Assembly (NCBI GenBank): GCA_947626135.1 | Contig: CANQQZ010000001.1 | Coordinates: 62,001 to 126,000, forward strand | DNA from: an uncultured Clostridia bacterium | GTDB taxonomy: Bacteria > Bacillota > Clostridia > UBA1381 | DNA: 64,000 bases | Direction: 5' to 3' | Shown: positions 1 to 8,770 of the stretch, in pieces | Layout: the number at the start of each line of letters is the position of its first letter | Numbering within the stretch: position 1 is the first letter of the stretch | Position numbers and translations under genes: made by a program | Notes under the pieces: generated by a model | What the model was told of the DNA's origin: nothing | Database searches by the model: none | Seen by the model: only the letters and a program-made list of their open reading frames with translations

Positions 1-65
1 GTCGAAAAATTTTTTTCATTCGACAACCGAATTTGACATATTTCGCGGGGGCGCGGGAGTATAAT
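1..65 (+). promoter_or_regulatory. Spo0A-type spoIIG promoter
   Basis: A TTGACA -35 (33-38) and a TATAAT -10 (60-65) are separated by 21 bases instead of 17. A perfect 0A box on the reverse strand (TTCGACA, 19-25) lies just upstream, and GTCGAAA at 1-7 looks like a second box whose first base is cut off by the window edge. The Bacillus subtilis spoIIG promoter has the same abnormal spacing and depends on phosphorylated Spo0A, so the same control is inferred. Confidence 0.75.
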
Positions 66-84
66 AAATTCATGAGGTGAGGTT

Positions 85-891
85 ATGAAAATTTACGTTG
101 ACGTTTTGCTTTTCATAAACCTCGTGAGCTCATACGCGATGCTCAGCTTAACGGCATGGTTTTTGCGCTGCCGTCCGCGGCTCCCGCGGCTTTTGTCGGC
201 TGCCGCGCTCGGGGCTGTTCTGGCGGCGGCGGGCTTTTGCTCGGGAAAATACGCAGCCGCGGCGAAGCTTTTATCGGCTGTGCTGGTGCCGGCGGCAGCG
301 TTCGGACTGCGCGGTTCGATAAAGCCGATTTTGATTTTTTCGCTTCTGTCGGCGCTTGCGGCGGGATTGTTCGCGCTTCTGAGCGGCTCCTCGCAGACGA
401 TAGTCATGCGGGGCGGAATAATGTACTTCGATTTAAGCGCGGGACACTTTTTGGCTGTATCAGCGGCGGTGTACGCGGTGATTTTGCTGTCATCGGGGCT
501 AATGCGCCGCCGGGAGCGGGCGCGCAGACGGCGCGTCGAGGTCTCGCTGAACGGAAAAACGATTTGCCTGACCGCGCTTGCCGACAGCGGCAGCGTTTTG
601 AAGGAGCCGCTGACGGGAAAGGACGTTATAATAGCCGAATGGGAAGCGGCGCGGACACTTTTCGGCTGCGCCGAATACGCGGAATGGGAGCGGGGAATCG
701 AGGAATACAGGCTATGGCTTATTCCGTATCGTTCGCTGGGAAATCCGACAGGTGTGATTTACGCGTTTTTGGCGGATGAGGTTATCGTCAGCGATGAAAA
801 GCGGCGTTTGGGACGGTTGTTTGTGGGAATAACAAATGAAAGGCTCTCGCGGAGCGGGGAATATAACGCGCTCATGGGAGCGTTAATATAG
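85..891 (+). CDS. spoIIGA: Sporulation sigma-E factor processing peptidase SpoIIGA
   Basis: This is the membrane aspartic protease that removes the pro-sequence of sigma-E in the mother cell once the forespore signals. The N-terminal half (about residues 1-145) is a run of hydrophobic segments, and the C-terminal half is a soluble protease domain. The motif LADSGS places the likely catalytic aspartate at residue 167. The length of 268 aa is slightly short of the usual 300. The ATG at 85 follows a GAGGTGAGG ribosome site. Its substrate sigE begins 16 bases downstream, the standard spoIIG arrangement, and both lie behind the Spo0A-type promoter. Confidence 0.9.
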   Translation: MKIYVDVLLFINLVSSYAMLSLTAWFLRCRPRLPRLLSAAALGAVLAAAGFCSGKYAAAAKLLSAVLVPAAAFGLRGSIKPILIFSLLSALAAGLFALLSGSSQTIVMRGGIMYFDLSAGHFLAVSAAVYAVILLSSGLMRRRERARRRRVEVSLNGKTICLTALADSGSVLKEPLTGKDVIIAEWEAARTLFGCAEYAEWERGIEEYRLWLIPYRSLGNPTGVIYAFLADEVIVSDEKRRLGRLFVGITNERLSRSGEYNALMGALI

Positions 892-907
892 GAAAGAGGG
901 GAATATC

Positions 908-1621
908 ATGGAGGTTTTACGGAAATTAAGCAGAAGCTTCATATGCGTGGGCGGGGCGCTGCTCGCTCAAAACGAGGTTTTTTACATAGGCGGCAGCGAT
1001 ACTCTCCCCGCGCCGCTTACAAAGGAGGAGGAGGCTGATGCGATAAGGGCGCTCGCCGAGGGGGATTATTCGGTGAGGAAGCTTTTGATAGAGCATAACC
1101 TGAGGCTTGTAGTGTATATCGCTCGCAAGTTCGAAAACACGGGTATTTACGTGGAGGATTTGATCTCGATTGGGACCATAGGGCTTATAAAGGCGATAAA
1201 CACCTTCCGCCCGGATAAAAATATAAAGCTCGCGACATATGCGTCGCGCTGTATCGAAAATGAAATACTTATGTATCTGCGGAAAAATTCAAATATGCGT
1301 GCGGAGGTGTCAATCGACGAGCCGCTGAATGTAGATTGGGACGGCAACGAGCTGCTGCTTTCGGATATACTTGGCACGGATAACGATGTGATATGCCGGA
1401 ATATCGAGAATGAGGTGGATCGTTCGCTGCTCCGCGACGCGCTCACAAAGCTTAACGGACGCGAAAGGCGGATCATGGAGCTGCGGTTCGGTCTGCGCGG
1501 CGAAAAGGAAAAAACACAAAAGCAGGTCGCGGATATGATGGGCATCTCTCAGTCGTATATTTCGCGTCTTGAAAAAAGAATAATAAAGCGTCTTAAAAAG
1601 GAGATAGTAAAAATGATTTAG
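908..1621 (+). CDS. sigE: RNA polymerase sporulation sigma factor SigE (pro-sigma-E)
   Basis: Sigma-70 family factor for early mother-cell transcription. The first ~25 residues are the pro-peptide; the stretch [13 protein letters not shown] closely matches the SpoIIGA cleavage region of known pro-sigma-E. Region 2 follows ([14 protein letters not shown], then the aromatic/basic -10 recognition segment), and region 4 carries the C-terminal helix-turn-helix ([20 protein letters not shown]). The length of 237 aa is typical. A strong AGAGGGG site precedes the start. The gene sits directly after its protease and just upstream of sigG. Confidence 0.96.
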   Translation: MEVLRKLSRSFICVGGALLAQNEVFYIGGSDTLPAPLTKEEEADAIRALAEGDYSVRKLLIEHNLRLVVYIARKFENTGIYVEDLISIGTIGLIKAINTFRPDKNIKLATYASRCIENEILMYLRKNSNMRAEVSIDEPLNVDWDGNELLLSDILGTDNDVICRNIENEVDRSLLRDALTKLNGRERRIMELRFGLRGEKEKTQKQVADMMGISQSYISRLEKRIIKRLKKEIVKMI

Positions 1622-1686
1622 CCTACATAGTTTTAAATGCTGTTTTTTACATACCCCCGCCGGGGAAAACATAAGGAGGAAACAGC

Positions 1687-2457
1687 ATGACCAACAAGGT
1701 TGAAATATGCGGAGTAAACACATCAAAACTCCCGGTACTTTCCAGACAGGAAAAGGACGAATTGTTCAAAAAGATAAAGGCGGGCGACAAGGAAGCCCGC
1801 GAGAAGTTTATTCACGGAAATTTAAGGCTTGTTTTAAGCGTTATACAAAGATTTAACAACAGGGGCGAAAACGCGGACGATTTGTTTCAGGTGGGCTGTA
1901 TAGGTCTGATAAAGGCGATTGATAATTTTGACCTGTCGCAGAACGTTCAGTTCTCGACATACGCGGTACCTATGATCATAGGCGAAATACGCCGTTATCT
2001 GCGCGACAATAATTCCATACGCGTGAGCCGCTCGCTCAAGGATATAGCGTACAAGGCTCTCAAGGTTAAGGAACGCCTTACGAATACAAATTCCAAGGAG
2101 CCGACAATATCGGAAATCGCAAAGGAGCTCGATATTCCGAAGGAGGAGGTGGTGTTCGCTCTTGACGCGATAGCGGACCCTATATCTCTCTTTGAGCCGG
2201 TTTATCATGACGGAGGAGAGGCGATTTTCGTTATGGACCAGGTAAGGGACACAAAAAACGCGGATGAAAACTGGCTCGAAAATATCGCTTTAAACGAGGC
2301 GATGAAGCATTTGGACAGCAGGGAAAAGCATATTTTAAATCTGCGTTTTTTTCACGGCAAAACACAAATGGAGGTCGCCGATGAAATCGGTATTTCCCAG
2401 GCGCAGGTATCAAGACTTGAAAAAAGCGCCTTGAAGCAGCTGCGCAAATATGTCTGA
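1687..2457 (+). CDS. sigG: RNA polymerase sporulation sigma factor SigG
   Basis: Late forespore sigma factor. Sequence features are region 2 (ADDLFQVGCIGLIKAIDNFD), region 3, and a C-terminal region 4 helix-turn-helix (MEVADEIGISQAQVSRLEK). The N-terminal KVEICGVNTSKLPVL is typical of sigma-G. Unlike sigE it has no pro-sequence. The start follows AAGGAGGAAACAGC. A 65-base gap separates it from sigE; a forespore-type promoter would be expected there, but only a weak candidate is visible. A strong intrinsic terminator follows. Confidence 0.95.
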   Translation: MTNKVEICGVNTSKLPVLSRQEKDELFKKIKAGDKEAREKFIHGNLRLVLSVIQRFNNRGENADDLFQVGCIGLIKAIDNFDLSQNVQFSTYAVPMIIGEIRRYLRDNNSIRVSRSLKDIAYKALKVKERLTNTNSKEPTISEIAKELDIPKEEVVFALDAIADPISLFEPVYHDGGEAIFVMDQVRDTKNADENWLENIALNEAMKHLDSREKHILNLRFFHGKTQMEVADEIGISQAQVSRLEKSALKQLRKYV

Positions 2458-2461
2458 TATA

Positions 2462-2495
2462 AAAACAAAAAACAGCGGCGGCTGTTTTTTGTTTT
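2462..2495 (+). terminator. Intrinsic terminator of the spoIIG-sigG locus
   Basis: A 15-bp inverted repeat (2462-2476 with 2481-2495) with a GGCG loop. The right arm is T-rich, giving a U-rich tail. Confidence 0.85.
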
Positions 2496-2585
2496 CCGGT
2501 ATTTTCCATATATGGTGCGGTGGAAAATTATGGTTAAAATCTGTGAAAACAGCATAGCTGCGCGATTTGAGCGATGTTTTCATGG

Positions 2586-2678
2586 GAATATATATTGTGC
2601 TGTAACAAAACTGTAAATACAAGATATAGTATTTTTAACATAAAACCCCTTGAAAATCGAAAACAAGTGTGGTATTAT
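2586..2678 (+). promoter_or_regulatory. nrdDG promoter with possible NrdR boxes
   Basis: TTGAAA (2650-2655), 17 bases, TATTAT (2673-2678) is a good sigma-A promoter. Two AT-rich imperfect palindromes lie upstream, centred near 2591 (AATATATATT followed by GTG) and 2624 (ATAC to GTAT), about three helical turns apart. That resembles tandem NrdR boxes, but the match is loose. The promoter itself is well supported; the operator is tentative. Confidence 0.5.
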
Positions 2679-2710
2679 TTATGGCAGATACGCAAAAGGG
2701 GATGTGTAAA

Positions 2711-4894
2711 ATGAAAATTATAAAAAGAAACGGATCGGAGGTCACCTTTGACGCCGGAAAGATAAAAGCGGCGGTCAGCAAGGCGAAATACGCGGGCGAC
2801 CATCAGGACGAGCTTTCAAAGCGCGACATAGATGATATTGCGGCGGCGGTGGAAAATTATTGCCAGCATATGCACAGGGCGCTGTCTGTCGAGGAAATTC
2901 AGGAATTGGTGGAAACGCAGATTATGAGCCACGGCGCGTTTGAGATTGCCAAAAGGTATATCCGCTTCCGGTTTACCCGTAATTTGGTAAGAAGAACGAA
3001 TACGACCGACAACCAGATCCTGAGCCTGTTGGAGTGCGACAATGAAGAGGTCAAACAGGAGAACTCAAATAAAAATCCGACCGTCAACAGCGTTCAGCGC
3101 GATTATATGGCGGGCGAGGTCAGCAAGGATATAACAGAGCGTCTGCTTTTGCCGGAGGATATTGTGGAGGCCCATAAAAACGGCATAATTCATTTCCATG
3201 ATATGGACTATTACGCACAGCATATGCATAACTGCGATCTTGTGAATTTGGAGGATATGCTTCAGAACGGCACGGTGATAAGCGAAACGATGATAGAGCG
3301 CCCGCATTCGTTCTCGACGGCATGCAACATAGCTACGCAGATCATCGCGCAGGTAGCGAGTAATCAGTACGGCGGTCAGAGCATAAGCCTGACGCATCTT
3401 ATCCCGTTTGTGGATGTGTCCAGGCAGACCATAAGAAGACAGCTGATAAGCGAGATGGCTGAAATCGGCGCGGAGTGCTCCGAGGATAAGCTCAGCGAGC
3501 TTGTGGAAAAGCGCTTAAAGCTTGAAATCAGCCGCGGCGTACAGACTATTCAGTATCAGCTTGTAACATTGATGACAACAAACGGTCAGGCGCCGTTCGT
3601 AACGATATTCATGTATCTGGGCGAGGCGAGAAGCGACCGCGAAAGAGCTGATCTTGCGCTCGTTATCGAGGAAATGCTCAATCAGAGGATAGAGGGCGTA
3701 AAGAACGAGGCGGGAGTTTGGATAACTCCGGCGTTCCCGAAGCTTATTTATGTGCTTGAAGAGGACAATATACATGAGGATTCGCCGTATTGGTACCTGA
3801 CTGAGCTTGCGGCGAAGTGCACGGCAAAGCGCATGGTTCCGGATTACATATCGGAAAAAATGATGCTGCGCCTTAAAATTGACAGGAATGGCAACGGAAA
3901 CTGCTACACATGCATGGGCTGCCGCAGCTTTTTGACGCCGTATGTCGACGAAAACGGTAAATCCAAGTATTACGGACGCTTTAATCAGGGCGTTGTTACG
4001 ATTAATCTCGTGGACGCCGCATGCACGGCGATCGAAAACGGCGGTGATGAGAAAAAATTCTGGAAAACGCTTGACGAGCGGCTTGAGCTGTGCCATAGGG
4101 CGCTCCGCTGCCGTCACGAGCGCCTTGTCGGAACGCTTTCGGACGTCGCGCCCATATTGTGGCAGCACGGCGCTTTGGCACGGCTTGAGAAGGGAGAGCC
4201 TATCACAAAGCTTTTATACGGCGGCTATTCGACCATTTCGCTCGGCTACGCGGGATTATGGGAGTGCGTGTATGAGGTTACGGGCAAAAAGCTCACGGAG
4301 CCGGAGGGCGAAAGGTTTGGTCTTGAGATTATGCGGCGCTTAAACGACGCATGCAAGAAGTGGAAGAGCGAGGAAAATATTGATTATTCAATTTATGGAA
4401 CGCCGCTCGAATCGACGACATATAAATTCGCAAAATGCCTGCAAAAGCGATTCGGCAGAATCAAGGGAGTAACGGATAAGAATTACATAACAAATTCGTA
4501 TCATATCCATGTAACCGAGCCCATAGACGCGTTCTCTAAGCTCGAGAAGGAAGCGAGATTCCAGGAGCTTTCGCCGGGCGGCGCGATAAGCTATGTTGAG
4601 GTTCCGAATATGCAGAACAACATTCCGGCTGTATTGGAGGTCATCAAGTTCCTTTATGACCATATAATGTACGCGGAGCTGAATACAAAGAGCGACTATT
4701 GCCAGGTGTGCGGCTATGACGGCGAAATCCGTATCGTGTCCGACGATGATAAGCTGATCTGGGAGTGCCCCAGCTGTCATAACCATGACCAGGATAAGAT
4801 GAATGTCGCGCGGCGAACATGCGGATATATAGGAACGCAGTTCTGGAATCAGGGACGCACGCAGGAAATAAAAGAAAGGGTACTGCATCTGTAA
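2711..4894 (+). CDS. nrdD: Anaerobic ribonucleoside-triphosphate reductase NrdD
   Basis: Class III ribonucleotide reductase that makes deoxyribonucleotides without oxygen, using a glycyl radical. An ATP-cone lies at about residues 1-95 (starting MKIIKRNGSEVTFDAGK). The catalytic barrel follows. Near the C-terminus are the zinc cysteines (CQVCGYDGE and CPSCHNH) and the glycyl-radical loop (RTCGYIGTQFWNQGR). ATG 2711 is preferred over upstream starts because AAAAGGGGATG precedes it and the earlier starts overlap the promoter. Length is 727 aa. Its stop overlaps the ATG of nrdG by one base. Confidence 0.96.
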   Translation: MKIIKRNGSEVTFDAGKIKAAVSKAKYAGDHQDELSKRDIDDIAAAVENYCQHMHRALSVEEIQELVETQIMSHGAFEIAKRYIRFRFTRNLVRRTNTTDNQILSLLECDNEEVKQENSNKNPTVNSVQRDYMAGEVSKDITERLLLPEDIVEAHKNGIIHFHDMDYYAQHMHNCDLVNLEDMLQNGTVISETMIERPHSFSTACNIATQIIAQVASNQYGGQSISLTHLIPFVDVSRQTIRRQLISEMAEIGAECSEDKLSELVEKRLKLEISRGVQTIQYQLVTLMTTNGQAPFVTIFMYLGEARSDRERADLALVIEEMLNQRIEGVKNEAGVWITPAFPKLIYVLEEDNIHEDSPYWYLTELAAKCTAKRMVPDYISEKMMLRLKIDRNGNGNCYTCMGCRSFLTPYVDENGKSKYYGRFNQGVVTINLVDAACTAIENGGDEKKFWKTLDERLELCHRALRCRHERLVGTLSDVAPILWQHGALARLEKGEPITKLLYGGYSTISLGYAGLWECVYEVTGKKLTEPEGERFGLEIMRRLNDACKKWKSEENIDYSIYGTPLESTTYKFAKCLQKRFGRIKGVTDKNYITNSYHIHVTEPIDAFSKLEKEARFQELSPGGAISYVEVPNMQNNIPAVLEVIKFLYDHIMYAELNTKSDYCQVCGYDGEIRIVSDDDKLIWECPSCHNHDQDKMNVARRTCGYIGTQFWNQGRTQEIKERVLHL

Positions 4895-5391
4895 TGAATT
4901 ACTGCGAAATCAAAAATTGCGATATAGCCAACGGAGAGGGAGTGAGAGTCTCCCTTTTCGTTTCGGGCTGCACACATCACTGCAAGGGCTGTTTTAACGA
5001 GATAGCATGGGATTTTAACGCGGGAAAGCCGTTCACGGAGGAAACGGAGGAGAAGCTGCTGGATATGCTCACAAAGCCGTATATAAACGGATTAACTCTG
5101 CTCGGCGGCGAGCCGTTTGAACCGGCTAATCAACGGCGGCTCACTCCGTTTTTAAAGCGTGTGAAGGCGCGTATGCCCGAGAAAAATATCTGGTGCTATA
5201 CCGGATATACATATGAGACGGATTTGTTGGCGGAGAGCCGTGCGCGGTGCGAATGCACGGACGAAATGCTCTCTTTTATTGACGTGCTTGTCGACGGGGA
5301 GTATATAGAGGCGGAAAAGGATATTTCATTGGCGTTTCGGGGCTCGCGGAATCAGCGTATTTTGCGGCTCAAGGATGATAAGCAGGGTTAA
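4894..5391 (+). CDS. nrdG: Anaerobic ribonucleotide reductase activating protein NrdG
   Basis: Radical SAM activase that installs the glycyl radical on NrdD. The cluster motif is CTHHCKGC (CxxxCxxC), followed by the SAM-binding segment LTLLGGEPFEP. At 165 aa it is a typical short NrdG. The ATG at 4894 shares its first base with the NrdD stop (TAATG), which indicates translational coupling; the reading frame is open further upstream but only inside nrdD. Confidence 0.95.
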   Translation: MNYCEIKNCDIANGEGVRVSLFVSGCTHHCKGCFNEIAWDFNAGKPFTEETEEKLLDMLTKPYINGLTLLGGEPFEPANQRRLTPFLKRVKARMPEKNIWCYTGYTYETDLLAESRARCECTDEMLSFIDVLVDGEYIEAEKDISLAFRGSRNQRILRLKDDKQG

Positions 5392-5415
5392 AAGGCGGCT
5401 TGAAGAAGCAGACGA

Positions 5416-6801
5416 ATGATTTTAACGGGAAAGAGATGTTTTTTGATGAGGCTTATGAAAAAATACAGCAGAACGACGATACGCGCCGCGCTGCATATGG
5501 CGGTTCCGGCGATCATTGAGTCGTTTTTTGTCGCGTTTGCCGGTCTGGTGGATTCGCTTATGGTAAGCTCGCTCGGCGCGTCGGCTGTCGCGTCGGTCGG
5601 ACTTACGCAGCAGCCGCGTTTTATGGGTTTATCGGTGTTTTTCGCAATGAATGTAGCGCTGTCCGCTCTTGTTGCGAGACGGTTCGGCGAAAACAAACGC
5701 CGCGAGGCGAACCAGATTTTGATTACGGCTGCAACGATGATAATAGGGCTGAGCGCGGTGCTGAGCGTGATATTTGTCATATTTGCGCCGCAGATCATAT
5801 CGCTGTGCGGCTCGACAGCGGAAACGCATGACGGAGCGGTCACGTATTTCCGCATAGTAATGGGCGGAATGTTCTTTAACTGCATGCAGATGGGTATTAA
5901 CAGCGCGCAGCGCGGCGCGGGTAATACGCAGATTACGATGCGGACGAATGTGACGTCAAATGTGGTTAACATAATTTTTAACTATTTTCTTATAAACGGG
6001 CATTTCGGGTTCCCCGCGCTCGGTATTGCGGGAGCGGCTCTGGCGACGGTTTTGGGCACGGTTGTGTCGTGTGTGATGAGCGTAATTTCAATCATGAAGC
6101 CGGATTTCTTTATAAGCTTGGTTTACATAATAAAGGAAAAAATTCGTCCGGCAATGTCCGCCGTAAGACAGATTATTCACGTCGGCTACAGCGTGTTTTT
6201 CGAGCAGCTTTTAATGCGTGTGGGATTTGTCGCGACGGCTGTGATGGCGGCGCATCAGGGAACATCGGCAATGGCGGCGCACCAGGTCGCTATGAATATC
6301 ATGGGACTGTCGTTCTCGTTCGGCGATGGTCTGCAATCGGCGGCGGTCGCGCTTATCGGACGCAGTCTCGGCGAAGGAAAGCCGGACAGGGCGAAGGAAT
6401 TCGGCTCGACATGTCAGATGATGGGCGGGCTTATTTCGATCGCTCTTGCCGTAATCTATTTCATAGGCGCCAAGCCGCTTATGGGATTATTCTTTGACGA
6501 GCCGGAGATAATCGCGATAGGCGTGAGCATTATGTATATAATTATCGTTACGGTTCTGTTCCAGATACGTCAGGTTATTTATATGGGCTGTCTGCGCGGC
6601 GCGGGAGACACGCTCTACACCGCACTCGCGTCCACGATATGTGTGACGCTCGTCCGTACAGGCGCGTCGTACTTATTCGGCTACACCCTCGGATGGGGCA
6701 TAGCGGGAATATGGCTCGGTGTACTCGCCGACCAGGTTGGACGGTATATTTTTGCCGCAATACGGTTTAAAGCCGGCAAATGGGTCAGGATTACAATATA
6801 A
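5416..6801 (+). CDS. MATE family efflux transporter
   Basis: Multidrug and toxin extrusion family membrane protein, a Na+- or H+-coupled exporter with about 12 transmembrane segments in two related halves. Recognisable family segments are PAIIESFFVAFAGLVDSLMV in the first half and the matching HVGYSVFFEQLLMRVGFVA in the second. Length is 461 aa from ATG 5416; ATG 5446 (431 to 451 aa range, with GGGAAAGAG upstream) is an equally good start. The substrate cannot be inferred. It ends just before the hydrogenase-sensor genes and may be co-transcribed with them. Confidence 0.9.
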   Translation: MILTGKRCFLMRLMKKYSRTTIRAALHMAVPAIIESFFVAFAGLVDSLMVSSLGASAVASVGLTQQPRFMGLSVFFAMNVALSALVARRFGENKRREANQILITAATMIIGLSAVLSVIFVIFAPQIISLCGSTAETHDGAVTYFRIVMGGMFFNCMQMGINSAQRGAGNTQITMRTNVTSNVVNIIFNYFLINGHFGFPALGIAGAALATVLGTVVSCVMSVISIMKPDFFISLVYIIKEKIRPAMSAVRQIIHVGYSVFFEQLLMRVGFVATAVMAAHQGTSAMAAHQVAMNIMGLSFSFGDGLQSAAVALIGRSLGEGKPDRAKEFGSTCQMMGGLISIALAVIYFIGAKPLMGLFFDEPEIIAIGVSIMYIIIVTVLFQIRQVIYMGCLRGAGDTLYTALASTICVTLVRTGASYLFGYTLGWGIAGIWLGVLADQVGRYIFAAIRFKAGKWVRITI

Positions 6802-6833
6802 GAGTATTATATCGGAGAGGAAGGTGCCCGGGC

Positions 6834-7088
6834 TTGATTATTCGGATATGCGTAGGTTCTTCATGCCACTTGAAGGGCAGTGAAGAGATTGTAGGATTGC
6901 TGCAAAAGGAAATAGGGGAAAGGGGACTTGACGGACGGATAACGCTCGCGGGTCAGTTTTGCAGCGGAAACTGCAACAGAATAGGCGTTACGGTGCAGGT
7001 TGACGACGAGGTATATACCGGAATAACCCCTGAACATTTTCATGAATTTTTTACGGAAAAGGTACTGAGCAAAATAAAGGAGAAGTGA
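6834..7088 (+). CDS. Thioredoxin-like [2Fe-2S] ferredoxin domain protein
   Basis: Small redox protein of the NuoE/thioredoxin-like ferredoxin family. Four cysteines fit a [2Fe-2S] site: CVGSSC near the N-terminus and CSGNC about 40 residues later. The TTG at 6834 is chosen because GAGAGGAAGG sits 9 bases upstream and the protein then starts directly in the first strand (IIRICVGSSC); the frame stays open upstream inside the MATE gene. Length is 84 aa. It overlaps or abuts the hydrogenase-like gene that follows and probably passes electrons to or from it. Confidence 0.8.
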   Translation: MIIRICVGSSCHLKGSEEIVGLLQKEIGERGLDGRITLAGQFCSGNCNRIGVTVQVDDEVYTGITPEHFHEFFTEKVLSKIKEK

Positions 7089-7093
7089 TTTGT

Positions 7094-8770
7094 GTGTCGG
7101 GCTGTCTTACGCTGAAAAAATCAAACTGTAAAAACTGTTATAAATGCATACGCCATTGTCCCGTTAAATCAATAAGGTTTTCGGGCAACCAGGCTCATAT
7201 TATTGAGGATGAATGTATTTTATGCGGACAATGCTTCGTTGTCTGTCCTCAGAACGCAAAGGAAATAGTGGATGAAACGGAAAAGGTTAAGGTGATGCTC
7301 CAATGTCCGGAGCCTGTTATTGTAAGCCTCGCGCCGTCTTTTATCGCCAATTACGACGGCGTCGGCATAGAGTCCATGAGGGAGGCTCTTAAGGAGCTCG
7401 GCTTCGCGGATGTTGAGGAAACGGCAATCGGCGCGACTATTGTTAAGCGTGAATATGAGCGGATATTAAAGGACGGTGAAAAGGATATTGTTATTTCCTC
7501 GTGCTGTCATTCGGTAAATTTGCTTATCCAGAAATATTTCCCGCGCGAGCTGCATTATCTCGCGGATGTTCTTTCGCCGATGCAGGCGCATTGCGAGGAC
7601 ATAAAGCGGCGTTTCCCGAACGCAAAAACGGTGTTTATAGGACCGTGCGTCGCAAAAAAGGACGAGGCGGAAATCTACGGAGACACTGTGGACGCGGCGC
7701 TCACGTTCGAGGAGCTTACGAATTGGCTCAACGACGAGCATATAGAGCTCAAAAGGGAGATAAACAAAAGCGATGAAAGCCGGGCGCGGTTTTTCCCGAC
7801 TCCGGGAGGGATCCTCAAAACAATGCGGAAGGACGCTCCGGAATATACATATATGGCAATTGACGGAGTGGAGAACTGCATAACGGCTCTGCGGGATATT
7901 GAGCGCGGGAAGGTCCACCGCTGTTTTATTGAGATGTCCGCGTGCGCCGGAAGCTGCATAGGGGGTCCGGTAATGGAAAAATACCACAGAAGTCCGGTCA
8001 GAGACTATCTTGCGGTGGCGAATTTCGCGGGCAAAAACGATTTTGCGGTTGAGCAGCCGGACGTTATGCTGCTGAGAAAGAATTTTGAGGCTATAGAGCG
8101 CGCCGCGAGGATACCCGATGAATATGAAATAAAGGATATCCTTCGCAGAATGGGAAAATTCGAGCCGTCTCAGGAGCTCAACTGCGGCTCCTGCGGCTAT
8201 AATACATGCCGTGAAAAGGCGGTGGCGATCTATCAGGGCAAGGCGGAAATCTCAATGTGCCTGCCGTATTTAAAGGATAAGGCGGAAAGCTTTTCCGATA
8301 CGATTGTAAAGAATACGCCGAACGGTCTTATCGTGCTCAACGAAAGCCTGGAGGTCCAGCAGATTAACGCAGCGGCGAGGCGTATTATGAATATACGTTC
8401 GTCAGCGGATGTTCTCGGCGACCCGGTTGTGCGCATTCTTGACCCCGGCATATTCCTCGAGGTGCTCAGATCGGGAAGAAATGTAAACGATAAGCGCGTT
8501 TATCTTGCCGAGTATGAGCGTTATGTTGAGCAGACTATTGTATATGACCGCGATACGCATATGATAATATGTATTCTTCGCGACGTGACAAACGAGGAGG
8601 AGGAACGCGGGAAAAAGGAGGATATAAGCCGCAGAACCATAGAGGTGGCGGATAAGGTGGTGGACAAGCAGATGCGCATTGTTCAGGAGATCGCATCGCT
8701 GCTCGGAGAAACGGCAGCCGAAACGAAAATCGCGTTATCAAAGCTGAAGGAGTCGATTGCGGATGAATGA
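7094..8770 (+). CDS. [FeFe]-hydrogenase-like sensor protein with PAS domain (HydS-type, group C)
   Basis: Domain order: a two-cluster ferredoxin (CKNCYKCIRHCP and CILCGQCFVVCP); an H-cluster domain with SSCCHS, GPCVAKKDE and SACAGSC in place of the catalytic TSCCPxW, MPCxxKxxE and MACxGGC; an Fe-S segment (LNCGSCGYNTC); and a PAS-like domain (about residues 400-500) ahead of a coiled tail. The changed L2 and L3 loops and the PAS domain fit the putative sensory group C hydrogenases rather than a bulk hydrogen producer. GTG 7094 is preferred (11 bases after AAGGAG); GTG 7085 is only 2 bases from that site. About 558 aa. It overlaps the phosphatase gene by 8 bases. Confidence 0.85.
   Translation: MSGCLTLKKSNCKNCYKCIRHCPVKSIRFSGNQAHIIEDECILCGQCFVVCPQNAKEIVDETEKVKVMLQCPEPVIVSLAPSFIANYDGVGIESMREALKELGFADVEETAIGATIVKREYERILKDGEKDIVISSCCHSVNLLIQKYFPRELHYLADVLSPMQAHCEDIKRRFPNAKTVFIGPCVAKKDEAEIYGDTVDAALTFEELTNWLNDEHIELKREINKSDESRARFFPTPGGILKTMRKDAPEYTYMAIDGVENCITALRDIERGKVHRCFIEMSACAGSCIGGPVMEKYHRSPVRDYLAVANFAGKNDFAVEQPDVMLLRKNFEAIERAARIPDEYEIKDILRRMGKFEPSQELNCGSCGYNTCREKAVAIYQGKAEISMCLPYLKDKAESFSDTIVKNTPNGLIVLNESLEVQQINAAARRIMNIRSSADVLGDPVVRILDPGIFLEVLRSGRNVNDKRVYLAEYERYVEQTIVYDRDTHMIICILRDVTNEEEERGKKEDISRRTIEVADKVVDKQMRIVQEIASLLGETAAETKIALSKLKESIADE

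Noticed and set aside
1622..1686. Sigma-F/G-type promoter before sigG
   Set aside because: GGAAAACATA at about 1663 fits the -10 with one mismatch, but no acceptable -35 stands at the right distance.
3515..4168. 217-codon antisense frame inside nrdD
   Set aside because: Fully contained in a conserved coding region with no start signal or recognisable domain.
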